Translations under genes and position numbers: made by a program
Notes under the pieces: model-generated
Database searches by the model: none
What the model saw: the letters and a program-made list of their open reading frames with translations, nothing else
What the model was told of the DNA's origin: nothing
Origin: Doris montereyensis
Lineage: Eukaryota > Mollusca > Gastropoda > Nudibranchia > Dorididae
Assembly (NCBI GenBank): GCA_037039925.1
Contig: JAXRKP010000048.1
Coordinates: forward strand, 267,001-331,000
Reading direction: 5' to 3'
DNA: 64,000 nucleotides
Shown: in pieces, positions 1 through 40,595 of the stretch
Numbering within the stretch: the first letter of the stretch is position 1
Layout: each line of letters begins with the position of its first letter

Positions 1-20364
<20,364 letters not shown>

Positions 20365-22020
20365 AGAAATTACGTCGAGTGCATGGTCACGTATGTTAAC
20401 GCATCACTGTGTCAAATCCTACACTTTGTCATCATAGGGGGCCGTGGGCTTTTGTGTGTTTTTTGTCAAAAGTTATTAGCTGTACTGTTTGTTACCCTCC
20501 CCCTCTAGCATCGGTGGCTGGAGTCGTTAACTTGTTTCTCATCTCTATTGAGCCCTCCATTTGAAGACTGATCCATTCCCTCGGGATTTCAGTAACTTTA
20601 ACAACTCGCCTGTGATTTTGCTCAAGTTAAAGCGTATGGCGCGCTTCTTGTCCACTTTTGCATTTTAAGGAGCAAACACTATTTTTTTTTCTTTCAGTTT
20701 TTTTGTTTGTTACTTTCTTTAAATATCTCTAGGCTGACCTTTCTTAAAGGCTGTTGTTTCTTTTCAAATATGTCGTGTAAGATAAAGACAAGCAGTGTAC
20801 ATTACCTCCCCCTTTCCCAAAATCATCGTCAATATTATTTTATTATTTCATTGTGTATATCATAAGTGTTGTTATGCTTCATCTATCACCCTTTGTGCTT
20901 GGTTTTGGTTGTTTTGTTTGTTTTGTTTTTTACGGGATGTCCCCCTCCCCCCCTTCCCCTTTTCCCCTCAGGAGTGAGATATTGTGTACATAGCACAAGT
21001 TTGAATTGTCACCATTAGACGGAAAGAAAGAGCTGCCCCAGTGACAAATTGCCTGTAATTACGTGAACGTGTGTGAACTCAAACTTGTGCCTTTTTAACA
21101 CACAAGATGCGTCTTGTTGCCACATGTGTTGTTTTAGAATCAGAGAAGATGGGCAATTGACGTATTCTCGGGTATCTTCTCTTCTTTTTCTTTTTCTTTT
21201 TTCTTCATCAGAATGTGAAACTTTTTAAGAACTGTTAAAATCATGTGCTTGCCTGAAATTTATTTTTTATTCCCTTTTTGTTTGCGTTTGTTTATTTTTT
21301 TAAATTTGTTTTCCTTTTAAAACATTTATAATTAATGATTGATGTAAACTGTTAAAACTTTTTACCAAAATAAATAGAATTTTTGATGTACAAAGATCTA
21401 TTTTGTAATCAGTCTGAATGAGACATGCTTGTGTTATATACTTTACGTGAATAGAGTATTGATAGTTGTCGACATGATAACTCACCTTTCTTCTTTTTTT
21501 ATGCATGAAATTCGACGATTGCCCTGTTTTAACAATGATGGCGAGTGAGCTTGATGATGATACATACCTGGAATTCTGAGAAATAAAAGAAAATTACAAA
21601 TTGACTTCAAAATGTTTCTGCCTGTGACTGATATTGTATATGTATATAAGATATATATAAAGAAAGAAAGGGAGAGATAATGAACGACAAGTTGATGACA
21701 TGTAAACCAGGGGACCTTTGGTTGTGAGGGGCGAAGGGAACTCTTATGTGTGATGAACTAACACAGGAAATGGAAGATGTCACAGGGTAACAAATGAAAG
21801 TGGCGGCAAAGTTACCGTATCTGTTTATAAGTCGTTTAATTTTCATGGGGGATTTTTTTGTTTGAAATATCTCATCCAGGTTGTTTCTTTTTTTGTTTTG
21901 TTTTGTTTTTTATTCACTAACATTTTCATTGTGTAAGTATTGCTGTGTCTGATCTTGATAGAGGTAGATGAGTTATGGTACCTTGATTCCCATCATGATG
22001 TCAAATAAATATTTTTCCAT
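20365..22020 (+). other. CNOT1: CNOT1 3' UTR and downstream
   Basis: AT-rich sequence without coding frames. Poly(A) signals AATAAA are seen near 21369, 21582 and 22004. The last is followed by a GT-rich stretch (TTGTATTTGGCCTCTGTTG), giving candidate 3' ends 1.0-1.7 kb beyond the stop. A GA-rich and short-repeat stretch lies at 21640-21680. Confidence 0.55.
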
Positions 22021-22049
22021 TGTATTTGGCCTCTGTTGAATTATTTTAA

Positions 22050-22165
22050 AATCAGTATCACTTGGTTATTAATTGCTGCTGTACATGTCTCTGTTCAGTA
22101 TCACTTGGTTATTAATTGCTGCTGTACATGTCGTTACTGTCGTCACTATCTATCAGTATCACTTG
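22050..22165 (+). repeat. ~45-bp tandem duplication
   Basis: CAGTATCACTTGGTTATTAA followed by TTGCTGCTGTACATGTC occurs at 22052 and 22097, with a partial third CAGTATCACTTGG at 22153. Confidence 0.85.
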
Positions 22166-22469
22166 GCCAATTTCTGGCTGCACACTTCCTGTTTTCTATT
22201 TTCTTCATTGTCAAAAAGTTCCTGTTACTTGTTACTAGTGGGTGGATGGTAGACACTGCCGGTAGGTTCTTCTACTTCTTTCCTCTCACTCTCACTCTTT
22301 CACTGTCACTTTTTGTCATCTTGATTTTTTCCTCTTAACTCACCCTGAGATCACTGCATGTGTTGAACTGGAGAAATTTCTGTTTTTAAACAATCTTAAT
22401 ACAAATCCTTAGTTTTATGGGCTCAGTGTATGAGTATGACAAAATGAAATAAAAACACAGTTTCTTGAA

Positions 22470-22880
22470 AGCCGATATGTCCCATAGAGATGGAGCTTAT
22501 CCTGGTTTCTATAGCATCAATCCAAACAAGTCATAGAACATTGCCTGCCGGGCAGGACGCTAGCCTGTCACAAGTTTTCTCATGTACTCATTTGCACCAT
22601 AGAACTAAAGCTTATCCTGGTTTCTATAACGCCAACCCAAACAAGTCAACAAAGAACACACTGGACAGACCGCTAGTCTGTCACTGGTGTCACAAGTTTA
22701 CTCATGATGTACCTGTTTGCACCAGGGTCAAGTGGGGAAATGCATGTAACTCACTTATCGCATGCTGTGCCTCTTTCCAAAGGAATGCAATGTCAGATCT
22801 AGTGGTTGCTAAGATTCAAACCCAGAAAGTTGTGATCTTAAATCTGGAACTGGAAGCTCAACCATTAGGCCACTGAGGCC
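22470..22880 (-). mobile_element. tRNA-derived SINE with internal duplication
   Basis: The minus-strand head (GTGGCCTAATGGTTGAGC at 22880) and tail are present. The tail segment (plus strand AAGCTTATCCTGGTTTCTAT / GGAGCTTATCCTGGTTTCTA) occurs twice, at about 22490 and 22605, so the 3' part is duplicated. Confidence 0.65.
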
Positions 22881-23183
22881 AGGAAGTGCAGCGTGGCCAA
22901 GATTGTGTACATTCAAGTGTAGTGTACCTTAATACAGTGGGCAGTTGGCAGGAGCTACTGGTAGTGGTAGGGCCTACTTCTTTCCTCATCGTTCTTTGAT
23001 GTCTTTTCAATATCATCTCGCTGTTTTCTCTTAATCCCCTGAGATCATCCTGTGGATGGTTTGTGTTTATTACTGGTAGATCCCACTCCTCTCCTGTCAC
23101 TCTTTCACACCTTTCTTTCATTTTGCTGTTTACCCTTACTATTAATTTACCCTTAGATCACTGTATAAGGTGGACACAGTAAA

Positions 23184-23429
23184 TCCCTTTGCCCATGAGG
23201 CTAAAATGTCAACTTTAAACCAGTCTTCCCTTTTTGATGAATAATTGCATTTTTTTCACATTTACCCATAGATCACCCACAAATGCTGATTAGACCATAA
23301 TATGCCCCAATGGTGTATTTTTGACCATGAGCTTCATTTTCACTGAGATCACTGTATAATGTGGACAAGATGGGTAAATCCCTTTGCCCATGAGGCTAAA
23401 ATGTCAACTTTAAACCAGTATTCCCTTTT
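23184..23429 (-). repeat. Two inverted monomers of the large minisatellite, each fused to the 140-bp dispersed element end
   Basis: CTTTGCCCATGAGGCTAAAA at 23188 and 23381 is the reverse complement of the array unit TTTTAGCCTCATGGGCAAAG. Each is immediately preceded by GATCACTGTATAA and a GTGGAC...GTAAAT end of the dispersed element. Confidence 0.8.
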
Positions 23430-23699
23430 GATGAATAATTGAATTTTTTTCCATTATCCAATTCTTCAGCCTAAATGGGTCTTCCCCACACTACAATACA
23501 ACCCACAAATGCTGATTAGACCATAATATGCCTTCACAATGGTGTATTTTGTGACCATAAACTGTCATTTTCACAAAATGAGATATGACCATCATCAACA
23601 AACAGCATAAATTGTCAAAATCCAAGATGCTGCTAAACTTTCTTAAATAATCACATGACCTCATTTGCATCGAAAAGTTATTCTTGTAGCATAACATAT

Positions 23700-24440
23700 C
23701 TTATTAGTATGTCCTGAAAGTTTCATTTGAATATGTGACCTTGTAGTTTAGAAATGAGAATTTTTTTCCTGATATAAAGAACACTTCAGATAAGATTTCA
23801 GCTTAAATGGGTGCTCAATGGCAAAGACATCAGGTTTAAAATGGGTGGCTTTTAAATGGACCTTAGAAAGTCATCAACACCTGAATAATCTAATGCCACT
23901 AAAGATAAACTTTAAACCAAAATTTATTTCTAGAAGATACCCTAAAGCTGTTTACAGGAGCTTAACTTTTTTTTGCTCAGGCAGAATTAATTATCCTACA
24001 TTTTAAAGCCCAGAGACCACCTTAGTTGTGGATGTGGGTAATCAAATCAAAATCATATTTCACCATCATCAACACAACAGCATAAATACCACTGACTTTT
24101 TTGCTCATAGTATCTGCTGCTAAATTTTCTCCTAAACTTTTTATATTGTGTTCTTTTAAAATGTGACTTAGAAAATTAGCCCTGAATAATCTAAGTCACA
24201 AACAAAATTTATTTACTTATAGAACACATCAGATAAGATTATGGAGAGTCAACTTTTATCTTATATAATAATGTAATTTTTTCCTTTACTTTTATATTGT
24301 GTTCTTTTAAACTGTGACCTTAGAAAGTCATTAGCCCTGAATAATCTAATGCTCACAACTTTCTAGGAAGATCTCTTACTTACATTTTAAAGAACACATC
24401 AGATAAGATTATGGAGATTTAACTTTTTTGCTCAATAGAG
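23700..24440 (+). repeat. Diverged tandem duplications, ~150-200 bp units
   Basis: TGACCTTAGAAAGTCAT followed by CCTGAATAATCTAATG, then ACACATCAGATAAGATTATG, recur in order at about 23860-24000, 24165-24245 and 24315-24420. No coding content seen. Confidence 0.65.
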
Positions 24441-24484
24441 TTATAATACATGTAATATTATCAATACTGGCTGATGTTGATGTG

Positions 24485-24626
24485 GTGACACGGGCAGTTG
24501 GTGGGATCTTCTTCTGTCCTTATACTCTTTCATTTATCTTTGATCTTGCTGTTCCCTCTTAATTCACCCTGAGATCACCATAATGGTGGACGGGATAAAT
24601 TTCAATTAAACAAACAAACAACAGGT
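24485..24626 (+). repeat. Copy of the 140-bp dispersed element at the edge of the large minisatellite
   Basis: GTTGGTGGGATCTTCTTC through TTCACCCTGAGATCACC, GGTGGACGGGATAAATTTCA and an AAACAAACAAAC tail, after which the 44-bp array begins at once. Confidence 0.75.
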
Positions 24627-27600
24627 ATGGTGACATTTTAGCCTCAGGGGCAAAGGGTATACTGGCTGATGTGGTGACGTTTTAGCCTCAGGGGCAAAGG
24701 GAATACTGGCTGATATTGATATGGTGACATTTTAGCCTCAGGGCAAAATGAATACTGGCTGATAAAAGCCTCAGGGGCAAAGGAAATACTGGATGATAAT
24801 ATAGTGACATTTTAACCTCAGGGGCAAAGGGAATACTGGCTGATATGATGACATTTTAACCTCAGGGGCAAAAAGAATACTGGCTGATATGGTGACATTT
24901 TAGCCTCAGGGGCAAAGGGAATACTGGGGAATATTGAATGAGCTGTGACATAGAGAATACAGACTGATATTTAGCCTCAGGGGCAAGGGAAATACTGGCT
25001 GAACAGTGACAATTTTAGCCTCCGGGCAAGGGGAACACTGGTTGATACAGTGTCAATTTAGCCTCTTGGTTGATAACGATATGGTGATATTTTAGCCTCG
25101 GGGCAAGTGTAATACTGGTTGATATGATGACATTTTAGCCCCAGTGGCATGAGGAATACTGGTTGATAATGATACAGTGACATTTAAGCCCTAGGGACAA
25201 GGAGAAAACCAGCTGATATTGTCACATTTACGCCTCCGGAGCTAAGGAAATGCTGACTGATACCGATACAGTAACATGTTAGCTTCAGAGGCAATGGGAA
25301 TATTGACTGATGATATTGTGACATTTTATCATCAGGGGCAAAGGGAATACTGGCTGATACTGATATTGTAACATTTACGCCTCAGGGGCAAGAGATATTT
25401 TGATTGATCTTTCTTTCTTTCTTTATCAGTTCCCATTCTACCTTTCGGTGTATGGGTTCAGATGCCCGAGATGATCTTTCTCTAGGATGCCCTGTCCTGG
25501 CATTTTCTGTTTCCTTCCAAAAAAGTTAAATTTCTATGCTTCAATGCCTCTTTTATATCTTCTTCCCACTTTCTCCGAGGTCTGCCTTTTGGTCTTTTAC
25601 CTTGGGCTTTAACACTATACTGATTTAGCTATTTTATTGTCATTCATTCTGTTTACATGCCCAAACCATCTCAATTGATTTGTTTCTATCTTAGTTTTTA
25701 TGCCATCTGCTTTGGTTTGATCTCTTATTGTTGTGTTTCTGATCTTGTCTCGTTTAGTTTTCCTACCACTCTTCTTAGATATTTCATTTCAGCTGCCTGT
25801 ACTCTACTGTATTCTTTACTGTCTAAAGTCCAAGTTTCGCTGCCATAGAAAAGAGTAGGGCAATACTGGCTGATATGGTGACATTGTAGTCTCATGGACA
25901 AATAGAATATTGACTAATATGGTGACATTGTAGTCTCATGGACAAATAGAATATTGACTAATATGGTGACATTGTAGTCTCATGGACAAATAGAATATTG
26001 ACTAATATGGTGATATTGTAGTCTCATGGACAAATAGAATATTGACTAATATGGTGACATTGTAGTCTCAAGGGAATATTGGCTGATATGGTGACACCGT
26101 AATCTGAGGCAAGGGGATACTGGCTGATATGGTGACATTGTAGTCTCATGGGGCAAGAGGAATACTGGCTGATATGGTGACATTGTAGTCTTGGGGCAAG
26201 GGGATTATTGACTGATATGGTGACAAGTCTACAAGGGGAATATTGGGTGATATGGTGATATTGTAGTTTCAGGGACAAGGAATACTGGCTGATATGGTGA
26301 CAATACATTGTAGTTTCAGGGACAAGGGGAATACTGGGGAATACTGGCTCATATGGTGACATTGCAGTCTCAGTGGCAAGGGGAATACTGACTGATATGG
26401 TGATATTGTAGTCTCAGTGACAAGGGAATATTGACTGATATGGTGATATTGTAGTCTCAGGGATAAGGGGAATACTGACTGATATGGTGACATTGCAGTC
26501 TCAGTGACAAGGGGAATACTGACTGATATGGTGACATTGTGGTCTCAGTGACACGGGGAATACTGACTGATACTGATATGATGATATTGTAATCTCAGTG
26601 ACAAGGGGAATACTGGCTGATATGGTGATATTAAAGTCTCAGTGACAAGGGGAATACTGACTGATATCGTGATATTGTAGTCTCAGTGACAAGGGGAATA
26701 CTGGCTGATATGGTGATATTGTAGTCTCAGTGACTAGGGGAATACTGACTGATATGGTGATATTGTAGTCTCAGTGACAATGGGAATACTGACTGATATC
26801 GTGATATTGTAGTCTCAGTGACAAGGGAATACTGGCTGATATGGTGACTTTGTAGTCTCGGTGACAAGGGAAATACTGACTGATATGGTGACATTGTAGT
26901 CTCGGTGACAAGTGGAATACTGACTGATATGGTGACATTGTAGTCTCAGTGACAAATAGAATAACTGATATGGTGAAATTGTAGACTCAGGGGCAAGGGG
27001 CTGACATTGTGATATTGTAGTCTGATTTGCAAGCGCAATACTGGCTGATATGGTGACATTGTAGTCTCATGGACAAATAGAATATTGACTGATATGGTGA
27101 AATTGTAGACTCAGGGGCAATGGGAATATTGGCTGATGTGGTGACATTGTAATCTGATGGGCATGGGGATACTGGCTGATATGGTGACATTGTAGTCGCA
27201 GGGCAAGGGGAATATTGACTGATATGATGACATTGTAGTTCATGGGGCAATGGGAATACTGGCTGATATGGTGACATTATAGTCTCATGAGGGAAGGGGA
27301 ATATTGACTGATATGTTGACATTGTAGTTCAGGAGGGAAAGGGATATGGTGACATTGCAGTCTCTGAGGGAAGGGGAATATGATTGACATTGTAGTCTCA
27401 TGGGACAAGGGGAATACTGGCTGATATGGTGACATTGCAGTCTCATGGACAAGGGGAATACTCTCTGATATGGTGACATTGCAGTCTCAAAAGCAAGGGA
27501 ATACTGGCTGATATGGTGACATTGTAGTCTCATGGGGCAAGGGGAATATTGGCTGATATGGTGACATTGTAGTCTCAGGGACAAGGAGAATACTGGCTGA

Positions 27601-30600
27601 TATGGTGACATTGTAGTCTCATAGGGCAAGCGGGAATACTGGCTGATATGGTGAAATTGTAGTCTCAGGGACAAGGAGAATACTGGCTGATATGGTGACA
27701 TTGTAGTCTCATGGGCAAGGGGAATACTGGCTGATAGGGTGACATTGTAGTCATTGTAGTCTCAGGGACAAGGAATACTGGCTGATATGGTGACATTGTA
27801 GTCTCAGGGCAAGGGAACTGGAATACTGGTCTGATATGGTGACATTGTAGTCTTATGGGAGCAAGGGGAATCCTGGCTGATAGAGTGACATTGTAGTCTC
27901 ATGGGCAAGGAAGGAATATTGACTGATATGGTGACATTGTAGTCTTATGGGAGCAAGGGGAATCCTGGCTGATAGAGTGACATTGTAGTCTCATGGGCAA
28001 GGAAGGAATATTGACTGATATGGTGACATTGCAGTCGCATGGGCAAGGAAGGAATATTGACTGATATGGTGACATTGTAGTCTCATGGGCAAGGAAGGAA
28101 TATTGACTGATATGGTGACATTGTAGTCTCATGGGAAGAGGAATATTGGGTGATATAGTGACATTGCACTCTCAGGGGAAGGAATATTGACTGATATGGT
28201 GACATTGTAGTCTCAGGGGCAAGGACAAAAGAAGGAATATTGACTTATATGGTGACATTGTAGTCTCAGGGGCAAGGGGAATACTGGCTGATATGGTGAC
28301 ATTGTACTCTCATGAGCAAGGGGAATACATTGGTCTCTGATACTGGTGATCATTGTAGTCTCAGGGGCAAGGGGAATACTGGCTGATCTGGTGACATTGT
28401 AATCTCATGAGCAAGGGGAATACTGGCTGATATGGTGACATTGTAGTCTCAGGGGCAAGGGGAATATGATCTGGTGACATTGTAATCTCATGAGCAGGGG
28501 GAATACTGGCTGATGTGGTGACATTGTAGTCTCAGGGGCAAGGGGAATATTGGCTGATATGGTGACATTGTAGTCTCAGGGGCAAGGTGAATACTGCCTG
28601 ATATGGTAACATTGTAGTCTCAGGGGCAAGGAGAATACCGGGTGATATGGTGACATTGTAGTCTCAGGGGCAAGGGGAATACCGGGTGATATGGTGACAT
28701 TGCAGTCTCAGGGGCAAGAGGAATACTGCCTGATATGATAACATTGTAGTCTCAGGGGCAAGGATAATACTGGCCGATAATGATATGGTGACATGTTAGC
28801 CTAAGTAGCAAAGGCAATACAGGCTGAATGTTTACATTTTGGCCCCAGGCGCGAGGGGAATATTGACTGATATGGTGACATTTAGCCTGAAAGACAATGA
28901 GAGTACTGACTGATACGGTGACATTTTAGCCTAAGTAGCAAAGGCAATACAGGCTGAAAGTTGACATTTTAGCCCCAATGGCAGGGACAGTACTGGCTGA
29001 CATGGTGACATTTAAGACGTAGCGGTAAGGGGAGTGCTGGCTTATATGGTGACATAATAGACTCAGGGGAAAGTATGAAATTGGCGGATATGATGAAAAG
29101 TTATCCTCACTTGCAAGGAGAATACTAGCTAATGTTGTGACATTTTAGCCTCATGAGGCAAAAGGAATATTGGCTGTTATAGTGACTATTTAGCCTCAGG
29201 GGCAAAGGGAATACTGGTTGAAAGTTGACATTTTAACCTCAGTGGCAACGTGAATATTGGATGAATGTTGTCATTTTAGCTAAACAAAGGAAGTTATGGC
29301 TAAACGTTGACATTTTACCCTCATGGGCAAAGGGAATACATGTACTGGTTTAACGTTGACATTTTAGCCTCCTGGGCAAAAGGAATACTGGTTTAACGTT
29401 GACGTTTTAGCCTCATGGGCAAATGGAATACTGGTTTAACGTTGACATTTTAGCCTCCTGGGCAAAGGGAATACTGGTTTAACGTTGACATTTTAGCCTC
29501 CTGGGCAAAGGGAATACTGGTTTAACGTTGACATTTTAGCCTCCTGGGCAAAGGGAATACTGGTTTAACGTTGATATATGAGCCTCAGTTGCAAAGGGAA
29601 TACTGGTTTAAAGTTGACATTCTACCTCATTGGCAAATGGAATACTGGTTTAACGTTGACATTTTAGCCTTAGTGGCCATTTAAGCCTCCGTTGCAAAGG
29701 GAATATTGGTTTAAAGTTGACATTCTAGCCTCAATGACAAAGGGAATACTGGTTTAACGTTGACATTTTAGCCTCAGTGGCAAAGGAAATATTGGTTCAA
29801 CGATGACATTTTAGCCTCAGTGGCAAAGGAAATATTGGTTCAACGATGACATTTTAGCCTCAGCGGCAAAGGGAACACTGGTTGAATGTTGACATTTTAG
29901 CCTCAGTGGCAAAGGAACACTGGTTGAATGTTGACATTATAGCCTCAGTGGCAAAGGGAACACTGGTTGAATGTTGACATTTTAGCCTCAGTGGCAAAGG
30001 GAACACTGGTTGAATGTTGACATTTTAGCCTCAGTGGCAAAGGGAACACTGGTTGAATGTTGACATTTTAGCCTCAGTGGCAAAGGGAACACTGGTTGAA
30101 TGTTGACATTTTAGCTTCAGTGGCAAAGGGAAACTGGTTGAATGTTGACATTTTAGCCTCAGTGGCAAAGGGAACACTGGTTGAATGTTGACATTTTAGC
30201 TTCAGTGGCAAAGGGAAACTGGTTGAATGTTGAAATTTTAGCCTCAGTAATAAGGGAAATTCTGGCTGAATGTTGAAATTTTAGCGTCAGTGACATGAGA
30301 AATTCTGGCTGAATATTGGTTCAGCAATGACATTTCAGCGTCAGTGCATGAGAGAAATTCTGGCTGAATATTGGTTCAGCAATGACATTTCAGCATCAGT
30401 GGCAAAAGAAATATTGGTTTAACGTTGACATTTAAGCCTCAGTTGCAAAGGAAATACTGGTTTAACGTTGACCTTTAGCGTCAATGGCAGGGAGAATATT
30501 GGTTAAACGTTGACATTTTAGCCTCATGAGGGAATATTGGTTGAACGTTGACGTTTTAGCCTTATGGGTAAAGGGAATACTGGTTTAACGTTGACATTTA

Positions 30601-31490
30601 AGCCTCAGTTGCAAAGGGAATACTGGTTTAACGTTGATATACTTTATCCTCATGGGCAAAGGAAATACTGGTTTAACGTTGATATACTTTATCCTCATGG
30701 GCAAAGGAAATACTGGTTTAACGTTGATATACTTTATCCTCATGGGCAAAGGAAATACTGGTTTGACGTTGACATTTTAGCGTCAGTTGCAAAGGAAATA
30801 TTGGTTTGACGTTGACATTTTAGCGTCAGTTGCAAAGGGAATACTGGCTTAATATTGAAATTGAAGCCTCAGTTGCAAAGGGAATACTGGCTTAATATTG
30901 AAATTGAAGCCTCAGTTGCAAAGGGAATACTGGCTTAATATTGAAATTGAAGCCTCAGTTGCAAAGGGAATACTGGTTTAACATTGACATTTTATCCTCA
31001 TGGGCAAAAAGGAATACTTGTTTAACGTTGACATTTTAGCCTCAGTGGCAAGGGAAATTCTGGCTGAACATTGAAATTTTAGCCTCAGTAGCAAGATAAA
31101 ATCTGGCTGAATTTTGACATTTTAGCGCCAGTGACAGGGGAACGGCTGAATGTTAACATTTTAGCCTCATGGGCAAAGGGAATACTGGTTTAACATTGAC
31201 ATTTTAGCCTCAGTGGCAAGGGAAAATGTTGGCTGAATGTTGATATTTTAGACTCATCAGCAAAGGGAATACTGGTTTAACGTTGACATTGTAGCCTCAG
31301 TGGCAAAGGGAATAGGGGTTTAACGTTGACGATTTACGTTCATGGGCAAGGGAATACTGGTTTAACGTTGACATTTTAGCCTCGGTGGCAAAGGGAATAG
31401 GGGTTTAACGTTGACATTCTAGCCTCAGTGGTAAAATGAAATACTATTTTAAGGTTAACATTTTATCCCCCTGGGCAAAGGGAACGGGCT
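24627..31490 (+). repeat. Giant minisatellite, ~44-bp unit, about 140-150 copies in three subfamilies
   Basis: The unit is approximately GGCAAAGGGAATACTGGCTG-ATATGGTGACAT-TTTAGCCTCAGG. Block A (24627-25404) carries TTTTAGCCTCAGGGGCAAAG. Block B (25859-28790) carries TTGTAGTCTCAGGGGCAAGG with GGCTGATATGG. Block C (28790-31490) carries GTTTAACGTTGACATTTTAG or GGTTGAATGTTGACATTTTA. The many open frames across it are artefacts, since 44 is not divisible by three and copies vary in length. It separates CNOT1 from NEDD8. Confidence 0.97.
25405..25858 (-). mobile_element. RTE-like retrotransposon 3' fragment inside the minisatellite
   Basis: The minus strand encodes FYGSETWTLDSKEYSRVQAA then EMKYLRRVVGKLNE, a KWEEDIKEA segment and GQGILEKDHLGHLNP-like residues across frame breaks. 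This is the C-terminal part of an RT ORF homologous to 42437-42800. It lies between blocks A and B of the array, so it inserted into an existing array. Confidence 0.8.
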
Positions 31491-32570
31491 GAACGGGACT
31501 TTTATCACAACATGAGACTTAAGATTGAGATTCAAAGCAACAAGGTTCTACCTCCAGTGATTGTCATTATGTGTTATTTTACTTTTGAGAGAGTAAACGC
31601 TTGTACAGAGTTTATATAGATCTACATAAAATTGTGAACTATCTTGTTGTCTTCATCACCTTAAACAGGAAATAACAAACAAACATCATTTTTTAAATTT
31701 ATGTAAAATTTGTACAAGCTGTTAAACTTTCAAAATCGAATAATGCAAAAGGATACTGGCTTCCATTGGTTGAGATAGAACTTTATTGTTCTATGTCGCG
31801 ATATGTTTGCAAGACTTTACACAAAACAAATCCATCATGTTTCTTTGTTGCCAACGTCATTCTGACTTTTATCATTTCATGAAGAAATTTAAAAGGATGA
31901 CAATAAAAGAATGACTCACACCCCCATTCCTTAGTTTCGTCCCTAAAACGAGCTAATGGAAAGTGGGGAGATTAGAAGTGTATTGCTATTAATATTACAT
32001 ATCTGTAAATAATGAAAAGGAGCCACAGCGGAACGAAGTCAAAGGTGAAAAACGACAACGACAGAACAAACAGATGAATAAACTTAATGAGTTTGTTATT
32101 TATTGTCGATTTTCATCTTTGACTTTGTTCTGTCTTTATTGGTGAAGTCGTCATGTATTACTAATAATATTACAACACATTAGGTGTTTGTGCGACGTTA
32201 CCACTTGGTTGGCATGGAAATAACACACGGGAGAAGAAGAAATATGATGAAAATCTGTGAAGAGAGATTAAAGTGGCAACCTAAAAGCATTTGAAAATAA
32301 GAGGAAGAAGAAGAAAGAATGATGAAAGACAGAAAAAGGACGGAAATGGTTGTTTATACTTTGTTTCTTCTCTTCCTTTTTTGTTGTTGCCTTTGTTGTG
32401 CTGTTGTATGGATTCGAATGGTCAATCAAATTTAGTATTAATAGATACATGTACATCTAATAACAATAATAAAAAAAACATTACATTGATGTTGCCATTA
32501 GCCTGAGCCTGACTTAGCGTTAATGGTTATAATCTTTGGCGGAAGAAAATAATTATATGAAATGCGATAA
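31491..32570 (+). other. Intergenic spacer before NEDD8
   Basis: AT-rich, without coding frames. It contains a 28-bp imperfect inverted repeat (32031-32058 and 32103-32130). Nothing else recognised. Confidence 0.5.
32031..32130. repeat. Inverted repeat, 28-bp arms, 44-bp loop
   Basis: GAACGAAGTCAAAGGTGAAA (continuing AACGACAA) on the left pairs with TTGTCGATTTTCATCTTTGA (continuing CTTTGTTC) on the right, with three mismatches. It could form a hairpin or be the ends of a small foldback element. Confidence 0.75.
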
Positions 32571-32863
32571 ACATAAATTGAGTCGCGTCGCGAACGATCG
32601 CAAATTTATACATCAACAAAACAAATCTCCCCAACGCAAATATGATTTCTACATCCGGTTTCGGGCTTTTTCTCAGAGACCTAAGAAAACGTTCCGTTGT
32701 TCATGACCAGCATAATTACTAAGCATCCATTCGAAGTTGATTTTAAGATTTTCTGAAACAGCTCTCACCTTTGGCAGTCACTTCTTCTCAGAATATACAA
32801 CTGACATCCAAGTCTACATTTTTTTCACAACAGTCTCGAGGGAAATCTACAAACTTATCAAAA
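32570..32863 (+). promoter_or_regulatory. NEDD8: Probable NEDD8 promoter / 5' UTR region
   Basis: Positional inference. The region directly upstream of the NEDD8 start has a small CpG cluster (TCGCGTCGCGAACGATCG, about 32584-32601) and an ETS-type site ACCGGATGT on the minus strand (about 32651-32659), common in housekeeping promoters. No TATA box recognised. Confidence 0.35.

Positions 32864-40595
<7,732 letters not shown>

Noticed and set aside
22490..22876. 128-codon plus-strand frame
   Set aside because: Lies entirely over an inverted SINE with an internal duplication; no protein family seen.
26024..28132. Minus-strand frames with repeated SPYQSVFPL/HHISQYS peptides
   Set aside because: Translation of the 44-bp minisatellite. 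Unit length is not divisible by three, frames switch constantly and several overlap each other.
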